Assembly (NCBI GenBank): GCA_900314445.1
Contig: OMVA01000059.1
Coordinates: 1-64,000 of the forward strand
Source: an uncultured Lachnospiraceae bacterium
Lineage (GTDB): Bacteria > Bacillota > Clostridia > Lachnospirales > Lachnospiraceae
Direction of reading: 5' to 3'
Length of the DNA: 64,000 bases
The notes under the pieces are model-generated. The model saw only the letters and a program-made list of their open reading frames with translations. It was not told the origin of the DNA and ran no database searches. Shown one piece after another: positions 34,395 to 42,492 of this stretch (its first letter is position 1; every line of letters starts with the position of its first letter). The position numbers and the translations under genes are program-made.

Positions 34395-35243
34395 ATGAAG
34401 AAAAATCAAGGGGCTTCAGATGGACCAATAACAATTATGACACTTCTTGAGAAGGTTGGGATTAAGGGTATCCTGATTGGACTTTTTGTCATGTTTGTTA
34501 TCCTTGAGATTATTACACTTGCCAAGGGCAAGAAGACAACAAAAGAAGTAGCAACACCAACGGATGCGGTGGCAACACTTACGGATGTTACAACGGAAGC
34601 ACCTGCAGTTCTGGACTTTGGTCTTGCAGATGACACACTGGTTGCAACCAGTGGAGATGCAGCCTATGCAACAGAAGGCAATGCAACGCTGGATCCATAC
34701 GCTTTAACAGCTGCAGAATATATGGCATATCATCCACTGCTTCTGCAGAAGGATTCCAGATGGAAGGATGCACCTTATGGTACAAGTACAGTGGGACAGT
34801 CAGGTTGTGCACCTACTTGTCTTTCCATGGCAATTATTGGTCTTACAGATTATAAATATGCAACACCACCTAAGGTTGCTGCTTTTAGTGCCAACAGCGG
34901 ATATTACATTCCAGGTCAGGGCACAACAGGAGATTTATTCCTGCTTGGCTCATCCTACTATGGACTGTCTTGTAAAGAAGTTGGCGTAAATGAGAATGAA
35001 ATTATCAGTGAGCTTTACCTTGGTAACTATGTAATCTTAAGTGTAAAGCAGGGTATCTTCACGGATACTGCTTCCGGTCATTACATTCTTGTATATGGTT
35101 ATAATGAAAATGGACTGCGCATCAATGATCCAAATTCCATTGATAATAGTCAGAAGGAATGGCCACTTTCAGAAATCATAAATGATGTACAGCGTGCATA
35201 CAGCCTGTCACCTATGGAAACAGAAGATACATCTGGTCAGTAA
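34395..35243 (+). CDS. membrane-anchored C39-like peptidase domain protein
   Basis: 282 residues. One N-terminal membrane helix (about 24-43), a Thr-Asp-Ala rich linker (50-100), and a papain-like C39_2-type domain: Cys138 in GQSGCAPTCLSMA, His229 in SGHYILVYG, and Asn/Asp in INDPNS (244-247). The domain would face outside and could cleave peptides or bind wall material; the substrate is unknown. ATG 34395 is preceded by GGGGGAAAG. Stands alone between terminators. Confidence 0.8.
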   Translation: MKKNQGASDGPITIMTLLEKVGIKGILIGLFVMFVILEIITLAKGKKTTKEVATPTDAVATLTDVTTEAPAVLDFGLADDTLVATSGDAAYATEGNATLDPYALTAAEYMAYHPLLLQKDSRWKDAPYGTSTVGQSGCAPTCLSMAIIGLTDYKYATPPKVAAFSANSGYYIPGQGTTGDLFLLGSSYYGLSCKEVGVNENEIISELYLGNYVILSVKQGIFTDTASGHYILVYGYNENGLRINDPNSIDNSQKEWPLSEIINDVQRAYSLSPMETEDTSGQ

Positions 35244-35265
35244 AGACAGAATGGTTTTATATAAT

Positions 35266-35278
35266 GCAAATGAATTGC
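35266..35278. repeat. GCAAATG-type element
   Basis: GCAAATGAATTGC, whose right end overlaps the stem of the following terminator. Confidence 0.5.
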
Positions 35279-35313
35279 TGGCGACAGAAAATTTAGTCGC
35301 CAGCTTTTATTTT
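35277..35313 (+). terminator. intrinsic terminator after the C39-like gene
   Basis: GCTGGCGAC (35277-35285) pairs with GTCGCCAGC (35296-35304), followed by TTTTATTTT. Confidence 0.9.
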
Positions 35314-35332
35314 AGAAAAAAGAGGTAGAAGG

Positions 35333-37069
35333 ATGTCAAAATGGACATTTGAAAATGAAGAATATTATTTGACGGGAGAAGAAGCCCAGAAGCTGGATAC
35401 CTATATGCAGACAGAACTTGGGATTCCAGGAATTATTCTTATGGAAAAGGCGGCAGAGGGTGCAAGAGATGTACTTCTGGATGAAATGGAGTCCGGCCTT
35501 TTAAAAGATTTTGATAAATTCTGTGATGGGATTCTTGTTATTACAGAAAACGGAAATAATGGAGGAGATGGTCTGGCTCTGGCTCGTCTTATGAAAGATG
35601 AGGGCTATGGAGTTCTGGTTTATGAAATCAATGGAATTTCTCATAAATCAAACTCTTACATACTTCAGCAAAAAATGTTGGAAGCAAATGGAATTGAAAG
35701 ACTCCAGAGCCTGGATGATCCAAGACTGAATGATTCGGCTATTAAAGAAAAACAGGATGCATTTGCAAATAGCCAAGGAGGATTTCACAAACTACTGATT
35801 GTGGATGCTATCTTTGGTGTTGGACTTCATCGACCGGTAACCGGAGTTCAGGCAGAGGTAATATCCTGGATCAATCAAAGGGTAGATGCCTTTGTGGTAA
35901 GTCTGGATATAGCCAGCGGAATCTGGGCAGATTCTGGGCAGATTCTGGGAAGTGCGGTGCAAGCAGATTTAACCATCACTTTCCAGGCTGTTAAGTATGG
36001 AGCCCTGCAGGGAGATGGAAGAATTTGCAGTGGCCAGATTCGTCTTGTTAAATTAGTGAAACATCCACACTATCATGCTGACAGATTCCTTTATCGTGGA
36101 ATTTCAGCAAGTAAGGACAAGAATCGAATTCCTGCAAAGCATGAGAATGATAATAAGGGAAGTGCTGGTAAGGTATTAATTATTGCTGGTAGTAAAACAG
36201 TTGGGGGAGCGGCGCTCTTTGCAGCAACGGCTGCCTATAACGCAGGAGCTGGGCTGGTTAATATCTTTACATCAGAACAGAATCGAAGTTTTATTAACAA
36301 GAACCTTCCAGAAGCTCTTATTAGCACTTATGATGATCAGGATGGAAATATGTTTCCAAACTGGAAAGAAGTTTTATCTGAGAAGATTAAGTGGGCAGAT
36401 GCAGTGGCCATTGGACCCGGAATTGGAACAGATTCCATTGGAGAAAGCCTGCTGAAATATACCATTTCTGAGAAGCCTGAACTTCTAGTTATGGATGCGG
36501 ATGCAATCACCCTGATGATGAATCCGGAAGTAAGGGCTATGTATGATCAAGTATTTGTAAAAGGAAATGAGAATAAGGGAAGAAGTCGTGTGGTATTTAC
36601 ACCCCATATGGCAGAAATGCAGAGACTGATTGCAGCCTATGGCTGGAATGTTAGCATGCATGATCTAAAACTGGACAGAAGAAATTTCCTGGATTGTATG
36701 TCCATGGAAAGCAATTCCACCATTGCCCTGAAAGATGCCAGAACACAGATTGCCACAGTAAGGAGCGGCCCAGAAGAAGTCAAAGGGCATTTTCTGAATG
36801 TTACCGGAAATATGGGAATGGCAAAGGGCGGTTCCGGAGATGTCTTAACTGGCATTCTTGCTTCTTTTCTTGCAGCGGCAGGAGTTCAAAAGAGACATGC
36901 AAATAGGCATTTAAGCCCAGATGATATTTTAGAACTGGTGGCAGAAGGGGTGCGAATTCATGGCCTGGCAGGAGACGCCGCAGCTGAAAAAATTGGGGTG
37001 TATGGAATGAAGGCAAGTGATATAATAGACCATATTCCGATTGTCATTCGTCGGGTGGAAGGAAGATAA
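35333..37069 (+). CDS. nnr: bifunctional NAD(P)HX epimerase/dehydratase
   Basis: 578-residue fusion repairing hydrated NAD(P)H. The N-terminal YjeF_N epimerase domain (1-250) has NGNNGGDGLALAR; the C-terminal ribokinase-like ADP-dependent dehydratase (about 265-575) has AIGPGIGTD and NMGMAKGGSGDVLTG. The fusion is the usual bacterial form. ATG 35333 with AGAGGTAGAAGG. alr follows four bases downstream, an arrangement frequent in bacteria. Confidence 0.93.
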   Translation: MSKWTFENEEYYLTGEEAQKLDTYMQTELGIPGIILMEKAAEGARDVLLDEMESGLLKDFDKFCDGILVITENGNNGGDGLALARLMKDEGYGVLVYEINGISHKSNSYILQQKMLEANGIERLQSLDDPRLNDSAIKEKQDAFANSQGGFHKLLIVDAIFGVGLHRPVTGVQAEVISWINQRVDAFVVSLDIASGIWADSGQILGSAVQADLTITFQAVKYGALQGDGRICSGQIRLVKLVKHPHYHADRFLYRGISASKDKNRIPAKHENDNKGSAGKVLIIAGSKTVGGAALFAATAAYNAGAGLVNIFTSEQNRSFINKNLPEALISTYDDQDGNMFPNWKEVLSEKIKWADAVAIGPGIGTDSIGESLLKYTISEKPELLVMDADAITLMMNPEVRAMYDQVFVKGNENKGRSRVVFTPHMAEMQRLIAAYGWNVSMHDLKLDRRNFLDCMSMESNSTIALKDARTQIATVRSGPEEVKGHFLNVTGNMGMAKGGSGDVLTGILASFLAAAGVQKRHANRHLSPDDILELVAEGVRIHGLAGDAAAEKIGVYGMKASDIIDHIPIVIRRVEGR

Positions 37070-37073
37070 ATAA

Positions 37074-38228
37074 ATGTTTAGAAGAATTGAAGCCGATATT
37101 AATCTGGATGCGATTCGTCATAATATCCAGGCCGTGCAGGCAGTGAATGAAGCAGGCAAGAATACTTTGCTTGTAATCAAGGCAGATGCATATGGACACG
37201 GTGCTGTAGAAGTAGCGAAAAAAATGGGAGACCTGGCTGATTACTTTGGCGTTGCCTGTATAGATGAAGCTCTGGAACTCCGAAACGCAGGAATTTGTAA
37301 ACCAATTTTAATTCTTGGCTATACGGATGAAACAGCCTTTGATGCATTAATCGAAAATGATGTAACAGCCGCCGTTTATGATTATGAAAAATGTAAGCTC
37401 CTTTCGGAAAGAGCCCTTGCTTTAGGCAAGAAGGCTAAGGTACACATTAAGGCTGATAGTGGCATGAGCCGAATCGGTTTCCAGTGTGACGAAAAGGGTA
37501 TAGAAGAAGCAAGCAGACTTCTGGGACTGCAGGGACTGGATGTGGAAGGTGTATTCACTCACTATGCCAAGGCAGATGAAAAAGATAAGACCGCAGCAAA
37601 GCAGCAGTATGAAAAGTTCCTCTACTTTACAAAGTCTCTGGAGGCAAATGGGTTTGCCTTCAAATTAAAGCATATTGATAACAGCGCCGGTGCCATGGAA
37701 CTCCATTCAGCAGGTTTCAATATGATGAGACTTGGAATAGTTATCTATGGTCTTTACCCATCGGATGAGGTGGAGAAATCAATTGAACTGATTCCAGCTA
37801 TGGCTCTTCGTAGCCGAATTATCCATATTAAAACATTAGAAGCAGGACGTGGTATTTCCTATGGTTGGACTTATTCCACCAAAGAAGCAACCCGTGTGGC
37901 TACCGTATCTGCTGGTTATGCAGATGGTTATCCAAGATCCCAGTCTGGCCTTGGCCATGTGCTGGTGCGCGGTAAAAAAGCACCAATTCTTGGCCGTGTT
38001 TGCATGGATCAGTTAATGATCGATGTGAGCCATATTCCAGAGGCAAAACTTCGTGATGCCGTTACCTTAATTGGAAGTGATGGAGAGGAAAGAATTTCTG
38101 TAGAAGAAGTTGCTTCTCCAGCCAATAGCTTTAATTACGAACTTGTATGTAATATCAGTCGCCGTGTGCCACGTGTATATTTTGAAAATGGCCAGGAGAC
38201 AGAAGAGGTAAATGATTTACTTTCCTAG
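37074..38228 (+). CDS. alr: alanine racemase
   Basis: 384 residues; PLP enzyme making D-alanine for peptidoglycan. Lys36 in VIKADAYGHGA binds PLP and Tyr263 in GISYGWTY is the second catalytic base. Coupled to nnr upstream. The last eight codons and stop (38202-38228) form the first copy of a 36-bp tandem repeat that continues past the gene, so the C-terminus EEVNDLLS may be recent or changeable. Core domains are intact. Confidence 0.95.
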   Translation: MFRRIEADINLDAIRHNIQAVQAVNEAGKNTLLVIKADAYGHGAVEVAKKMGDLADYFGVACIDEALELRNAGICKPILILGYTDETAFDALIENDVTAAVYDYEKCKLLSERALALGKKAKVHIKADSGMSRIGFQCDEKGIEEASRLLGLQGLDVEGVFTHYAKADEKDKTAAKQQYEKFLYFTKSLEANGFAFKLKHIDNSAGAMELHSAGFNMMRLGIVIYGLYPSDEVEKSIELIPAMALRSRIIHIKTLEAGRGISYGWTYSTKEATRVATVSAGYADGYPRSQSGLGHVLVRGKKAPILGRVCMDQLMIDVSHIPEAKLRDAVTLIGSDGEERISVEEVASPANSFNYELVCNISRRVPRVYFENGQETEEVNDLLS

Positions 38229-38376
38229 GCTGAAAAAGAAGAGGTAAATGATTTACTTTCCTAGGCTGAAAAAGAAGAGGTAAATGATTTACTTTCCTAG
38301 GCTGAAAAAGAAGAAGTAAATGTCTTACTTTCATAGACTGAGAAAAGAAGAAGGAAATAATTACTTTCCTAAAGAG
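38202..38376 (+). repeat. 36-bp tandem repeat overlapping the alr 3' end
   Basis: Three identical units at 38202-38237, 38238-38273 and 38274-38309, a fourth at 38310-38345 with six differences, and a degenerate partial fifth. Each perfect unit holds the palindrome GTAAATGATTTAC, the alr stop TAG in the alr frame, and in another frame a complete micro-ORF of 11 codons (MIYFPRLKKKR) whose TAA abuts the next ATG (38212, 38248, 38284, 38320). The decayed fifth unit supplies the ribosome site of the next gene. Confidence 0.95.
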
Positions 38377-38386
38377 AGGTTAATTT

Positions 38387-39202
38387 TTGTTTCAATTTAA
38401 GAAAAAAGAACAACATGTAGAAAAGGAAATCATGGGACTTGTGGAAGCAGGTCATGAAGAGGGCTTCATTCATGAAAATGAAGCAGACATGATTTCAAAT
38501 ATTCTGGACTTCAACGATAAGAAGGCAAGAGATATTCAAACCTGCAGAAATAAAATTTTTGCAGTGGCTTCCACAGATGTATTATCGGATATTCTTCCTA
38601 AGTGTCTGGAATCTGGCTTCTCCAGATATCCAGTTTACATAGAGGATATCGATCACATCACCGGTGTGCTTCACTTAAAGGATCTTGTGGCAGCCTATCT
38701 TGAAAAGCCGGATGATCTGGTATCCCATATTATGGATGACACCATGTTCATTCATCCTACCTATGAGCTTTATAAACTTCTGAAGAAAATGCAGAGGGAT
38801 AAAATTCATATGGCCATTGTACTGGATGAATATGGCCAGACGGATGGTATTGTCACATTGGAAGATATTATCGAGGAAATTGTTGGTAATATTCTGGATG
38901 AACATGATACAGAAGAGAAGGAAGTACATCATTTCGGAGAAGATGGCTATGTTGTAGAAGGCCATATGTCTCTCAATGATCTGGAAGAACTTATTGATGG
39001 TCTGGAATTCCCGGAGGGAGATATTGAAACTCTCAATGGATTTATGCTTTATAAACTGGGACATCTTCCACGTGAGGGAGAGAATATTATGATTTACTAC
39101 GGTGGTTATGCTTTCCATCCCCTGCTTGTTCGTAATCGTATGATTCAGACTGTTCGCATTACAAAAGTTGCTTCTTCAAAGGAAGGAGAAAGCAAGAAGT
39201 AA
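38387..39202 (+). CDS. CBS-pair/CorC-domain protein without membrane region
   Basis: 271 residues starting at TTG 38387 behind AGAGAGG. It has a short basic N-terminus, two CBS domains (about 55-180) and a CorC/HlyC C-terminal domain (about 190-265). Related hemolysin/CorC proteins usually carry an N-terminal DUF21 membrane domain, which is missing here; the E. coli CorC form is also soluble. It may regulate Mg/Co efflux or bind adenosine nucleotides. It lies directly behind the tandem repeat. Confidence 0.85.
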   Translation: MFQFKKKEQHVEKEIMGLVEAGHEEGFIHENEADMISNILDFNDKKARDIQTCRNKIFAVASTDVLSDILPKCLESGFSRYPVYIEDIDHITGVLHLKDLVAAYLEKPDDLVSHIMDDTMFIHPTYELYKLLKKMQRDKIHMAIVLDEYGQTDGIVTLEDIIEEIVGNILDEHDTEEKEVHHFGEDGYVVEGHMSLNDLEELIDGLEFPEGDIETLNGFMLYKLGHLPREGENIMIYYGGYAFHPLLVRNRMIQTVRITKVASSKEGESKK

Positions 39203-39260
39203 AACTTGCACTTTAGAATTTTAATTTAAACAAGAAATTGTATAAAATATTTAGACAAAT

Positions 39261-39275
39261 GGGCAGTTCATTTGC
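39261..39275. repeat. GCAAATG/CATTTGC element
   Basis: GGGCAGTTCATTTGC, preceded by CAAATG at 39256, in the yebC leader. Confidence 0.55.
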
Positions 39276-39357
39276 TAAAATAGTTTATTACAGAGGCAAA
39301 GTCTCTTAGTAATATAAAAATTTATGCTAGAAATAGCGGTAGTAAGGAGTTAATAAA

Positions 39358-40089
39358 ATGTCAGGACATTCAAAATTTGCCAATATCAAAATGAAGAAGG
39401 AAAAGAACGATGCTGCTAAGGGTAGAATTTTCACAGTCATCGGACGTGAAATTGCCGTAGCAGTTAAGGAAGGCGGCGCTAATCCAGAAAGTAACGCAAA
39501 GCTTCGTGATGTTATTGCAAAGGCTAAATCAAACAACATGCCTAACGATACAATTGAAAGAGGTATCAAGAAGGCAGCTGGTAACCTTGAGAACGTAAAC
39601 TACGTAACAAACGTATACGAAGGATATGGCCCTGCAGGTACAGCTATTATCGTTAAGACACTGACAGACAATAAGAACCGTACAGCAGCAAATGTTCGTG
39701 CTGCATTCGCAAAGGGTAGCGGCAACATCGGAACTACAGGTTGTGTATCTTACATGTTCGATGAGAAGGGTCTTATCGTTGTTGCCAAGGAAGATACAGA
39801 TATGTCAGCAGATGACATGATGATGTTCGCTCTGGAAGCTGGTGCAGAAGACTTCAGCGATGAAGAAGATAGCTATGAAATCACAACAACACCAGAAGAC
39901 TTCTCAACGGTTCGTGAAGCATTTGAAAAGGAAGGCATTGCTATGGCTAACGCTGAAGTAACAATGATTCCTCAGAACTATGTAACAATCACAGATGAAG
40001 AAGATAAGAAGAAGTTCCAGAGAATTCTTGATCTCCTTGATGTGGATGATGACGTACAGGATGTTTATACAAACTGCGAGGAAGACTAA
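39358..40089 (+). CDS. YebC/PmpR family regulator
   Basis: 243 residues of the YebC family ([36 protein letters not shown]). Members were described as transcription regulators, and more recent work links some to translation through proline-rich stretches. The ATG has AAGGAG eight bases upstream. Length and domain organisation are normal. Flanked by palindromic elements on both sides. Confidence 0.93.
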   Translation: MSGHSKFANIKMKKEKNDAAKGRIFTVIGREIAVAVKEGGANPESNAKLRDVIAKAKSNNMPNDTIERGIKKAAGNLENVNYVTNVYEGYGPAGTAIIVKTLTDNKNRTAANVRAAFAKGSGNIGTTGCVSYMFDEKGLIVVAKEDTDMSADDMMMFALEAGAEDFSDEEDSYEITTTPEDFSTVREAFEKEGIAMANAEVTMIPQNYVTITDEEDKKKFQRILDLLDVDDDVQDVYTNCEED

Positions 40090-40122
40090 TTCCTATCTTT
40101 GATGGATTTGAGTTAAAGAAAA

Positions 40123-40139
40123 GGCAAATCCCATTTGCC
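40123..40139. repeat. GCAAATG/CATTTGC palindromic element
   Basis: GGCAAAT-CCC-ATTTGCC after yebC; 7-bp arms with a 3-base centre. Confidence 0.75.
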
Positions 40140-40258
40140 AGAATAATTTCATTAAAAATTACAGTTTAGCGGGTCATGTATATTGAAGGTGTACTTGTGT
40201 CACTTTCCTGTATTTATGTGAGTTAAAGTATTATGTGGTGATGAAAGGTGGGGTGCCG

Positions 40259-40864
40259 ATGAACAAGGTAGTCGTTACGATTGCAAGACAGTATGGCTCT
40301 GGAGGCCTGAAGGTCGGAAAGATGCTGGCAGAAGAATTGGGAATTTCCTGTTATGACAGTGAAATGTTCCGTCTTGTTTCTACCAATGCTGGAATGCATG
40401 ATCAAAACATTGCAACAGACGATCGAATCAAAGACACATCTCTTTATGATGTTGCGAAGGAACAGTATACAGGTGATTTACCATCCTTTACGGATGACCT
40501 GGTTTCTTTGCGGGATCTTTATGATTATCAATCACACATCATTGAGGCCCTGGCCTCTCGGGAGTCCTGCGTTATTGTAGGACGTTGCGCCAATTATATT
40601 TTGAAGGATCGTAAAGATGTATTGAGCGTGTTTATTCATGCTCCACTGGACTTTCGTATTAAGAGAGCTTCCACCATGCACTTTATGGACCATGAAGCAT
40701 TAAAGAATTATGTGACACAGATTGACCAGAAAAAAGCGGATTACTACCGTGATTACACGGGTGAAAAATGGGAAGATATAAAGGGCTATGAACTTTCTCT
40801 AGACACAAGCCGTTATGGAATTAGAGGTTGTGTAGAGAAGATTAGAAACTATATTAATCAATAA
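40259..40864 (+). CDS. cytidylate kinase-like family protein
   Basis: 201 residues with an N-terminal P-loop-like ARQYGSGGLKVGKMLA and the overall shape of the AAA_26/cytidylate-kinase-like family, which is widespread in Clostridia and distinct from the true Cmk. The phosphate acceptor is unknown. ATG 40259 follows AAGGTGGGG; an upstream in-frame ATG at 40235 is less well placed. glgA follows after about 85 bases. Confidence 0.83.
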   Translation: MNKVVVTIARQYGSGGLKVGKMLAEELGISCYDSEMFRLVSTNAGMHDQNIATDDRIKDTSLYDVAKEQYTGDLPSFTDDLVSLRDLYDYQSHIIEALASRESCVIVGRCANYILKDRKDVLSVFIHAPLDFRIKRASTMHFMDHEALKNYVTQIDQKKADYYRDYTGEKWEDIKGYELSLDTSRYGIRGCVEKIRNYINQ

Positions 40865-40948
40865 GTAGTGAATTGCCACGATTATAGGGGTGTAATCGCA
40901 GTTCAAATAATTGTCAGGGGTTCCTGATAAGCACCGGAGGGGTTGGCT

Positions 40949-42385
40949 ATGAAGAAGATTGCTTATATCGCATCAGAATGTGTTCCATTTATCAAAACAG
41001 GAGGACTTGCAGACGTTGTAGGTACTCTGCCAAAGAAGTTTGACAGAAGTAAATATGATGTTCGCATTATTATTCCGAATTACATGTGCCTGCCGGCCAA
41101 GTTTAAGAATAATATGAAGTATCTGATGCATTTCCATATGGATATTGGCTGGAAGCAGCAGTACGTTGGTGTTATGTATATGGAATACGAAGGTGTTCCA
41201 GTTTATTTCATCGATAATGAATACTATTTTAACGGCTTTAACATTTATGGGGATGTGAAGTGGGATATTGAAAAGTATTGTTACTTCTGTAAAGCAGCCC
41301 TTTCTATTCTGCCTGGTATTGGTTTCCGTCCAGATATTGTTCACTGCCATGACTGGCAGGCAGGACTGGTTCCAGTTTATTTAAAGACTTTATTTGCAAG
41401 CAATCCATTCTATCAGGGAATTAAGTCAATTATGACAATCCACAATCTGCAGTTCCAGGGCAGATGGGATATTAAGACAATTCAGGAATACTCAGGACTT
41501 CCTGCTGATGTATTCACACCGGATAAGCTGGAAATCATGAAGGATGCCAGTATGCTTAAGGGTGGCCTTGTCTATGCAGATAAGATTTCCACAGTATCTA
41601 ACACCTATGCCCATGAGATTCAGACACCTTACTACGGTGAGGGACTGGATGGCCTTCTTCGTGCAAGATGGCAGTCTCTCTGGGGTATTGTAAATGGTAT
41701 TGACTACGATATCTACAATCCACAGAAGGATCCAAAGATTGCTCAACATTATTCCATTAAGACCTTCAGGAAGAACAAGGTTAAGAATAAGCTTGCTCTG
41801 CAGAAGAAGCTGGGACTTCCAGAAGATCCAAATGTATTTATGATGGGTATCATTTCTCGTCTTACAGACCAGAAGGGTCTTGACCTGGTTGACCATGCCA
41901 TGAATGATATGATGACCGATGGTACACAGATGGTTGTACTGGGCACAGGGGATCATCGTTATGAAGATATGTTCCGCTACTATCAGGGAATTCATCCAGC
42001 AAAGCTTTCTGCAAATATCTACTTCAGTGATGATCTTTCTCATGAGATGTATGCAGGTTGTGATGCAATTCTTGTTCCATCCAGATTCGAACCTTGCGGC
42101 CTGACACAGCTTATGGCACTTCGCTATGGCTCACTGCCAATCGTTCGTGAGACAGGTGGACTGAAGGATACGGTTATTCCTTATAATGAATATGAAAGTT
42201 CCGGTACAGGCTTCTCATTTGCAAACTATGATGCAAATGAACTGCTGAATACCATTAACTATGCAAAGCAGGTTTACTATGAGCACCGTGATCAGTGGGA
42301 TAATATGGTTGCTCGTGCCATGGAGCAGAATTATTCATGGGATAACTCAGCTAAGATTTACGAAAAGCTTTATGATGAAATCTAA
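40949..42385 (+). CDS. glgA: glycogen synthase (GT5)
   Basis: 478-residue ADP-glucose:glucan glucosyltransferase. Lys16 in KTGGLADVVG binds ADP-glucose; HCHDWQAGLVP and the C-terminal PSRFEPCGLTQLMALRYGSLP are diagnostic. ATG 40949 lies seven bases after GGAGGGG. The other glycogen genes (glgB, C, D, P) are not in the window. Intragenic GCAAATG motifs at 42222-42246 encode FANYDANEL and are probably coincidental. Confidence 0.95.
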   Translation: MKKIAYIASECVPFIKTGGLADVVGTLPKKFDRSKYDVRIIIPNYMCLPAKFKNNMKYLMHFHMDIGWKQQYVGVMYMEYEGVPVYFIDNEYYFNGFNIYGDVKWDIEKYCYFCKAALSILPGIGFRPDIVHCHDWQAGLVPVYLKTLFASNPFYQGIKSIMTIHNLQFQGRWDIKTIQEYSGLPADVFTPDKLEIMKDASMLKGGLVYADKISTVSNTYAHEIQTPYYGEGLDGLLRARWQSLWGIVNGIDYDIYNPQKDPKIAQHYSIKTFRKNKVKNKLALQKKLGLPEDPNVFMMGIISRLTDQKGLDLVDHAMNDMMTDGTQMVVLGTGDHRYEDMFRYYQGIHPAKLSANIYFSDDLSHEMYAGCDAILVPSRFEPCGLTQLMALRYGSLPIVRETGGLKDTVIPYNEYESSGTGFSFANYDANELLNTINYAKQVYYEHRDQWDNMVARAMEQNYSWDNSAKIYEKLYDEI

Positions 42386-42445
42386 GATATTCCTAATGAA
42401 AGCATGAGTTTTTGCAATCATGCATAAAATGAATAAGAAATCAGG

Positions 42446-42476
42446 AGGCGAGTTCTTCTTAGGACTCGCCTTCTCT
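42446..42476 (+). terminator. probable terminator after glgA
   Basis: AGGCGAGT (42446-42453) pairs with ACTCGCCT (42464-42471), followed by TCTCTTATAA, a modest U tract only 22 bases before rqcH. Confidence 0.55.
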
Positions 42477-42492
42477 TATAAGGAGATTAGCC

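Noticed and set aside
38202-38376. possible small CRISPR array
   Set aside because: The units are contiguous with no unique spacers, the first unit is alr coding sequence, and no cas gene is present.
42222-42246. GCAAATG repeat copies inside glgA
   Set aside because: They encode FANYDANEL in the normal glgA frame; matching bases are explained by Ala-Asn codons.
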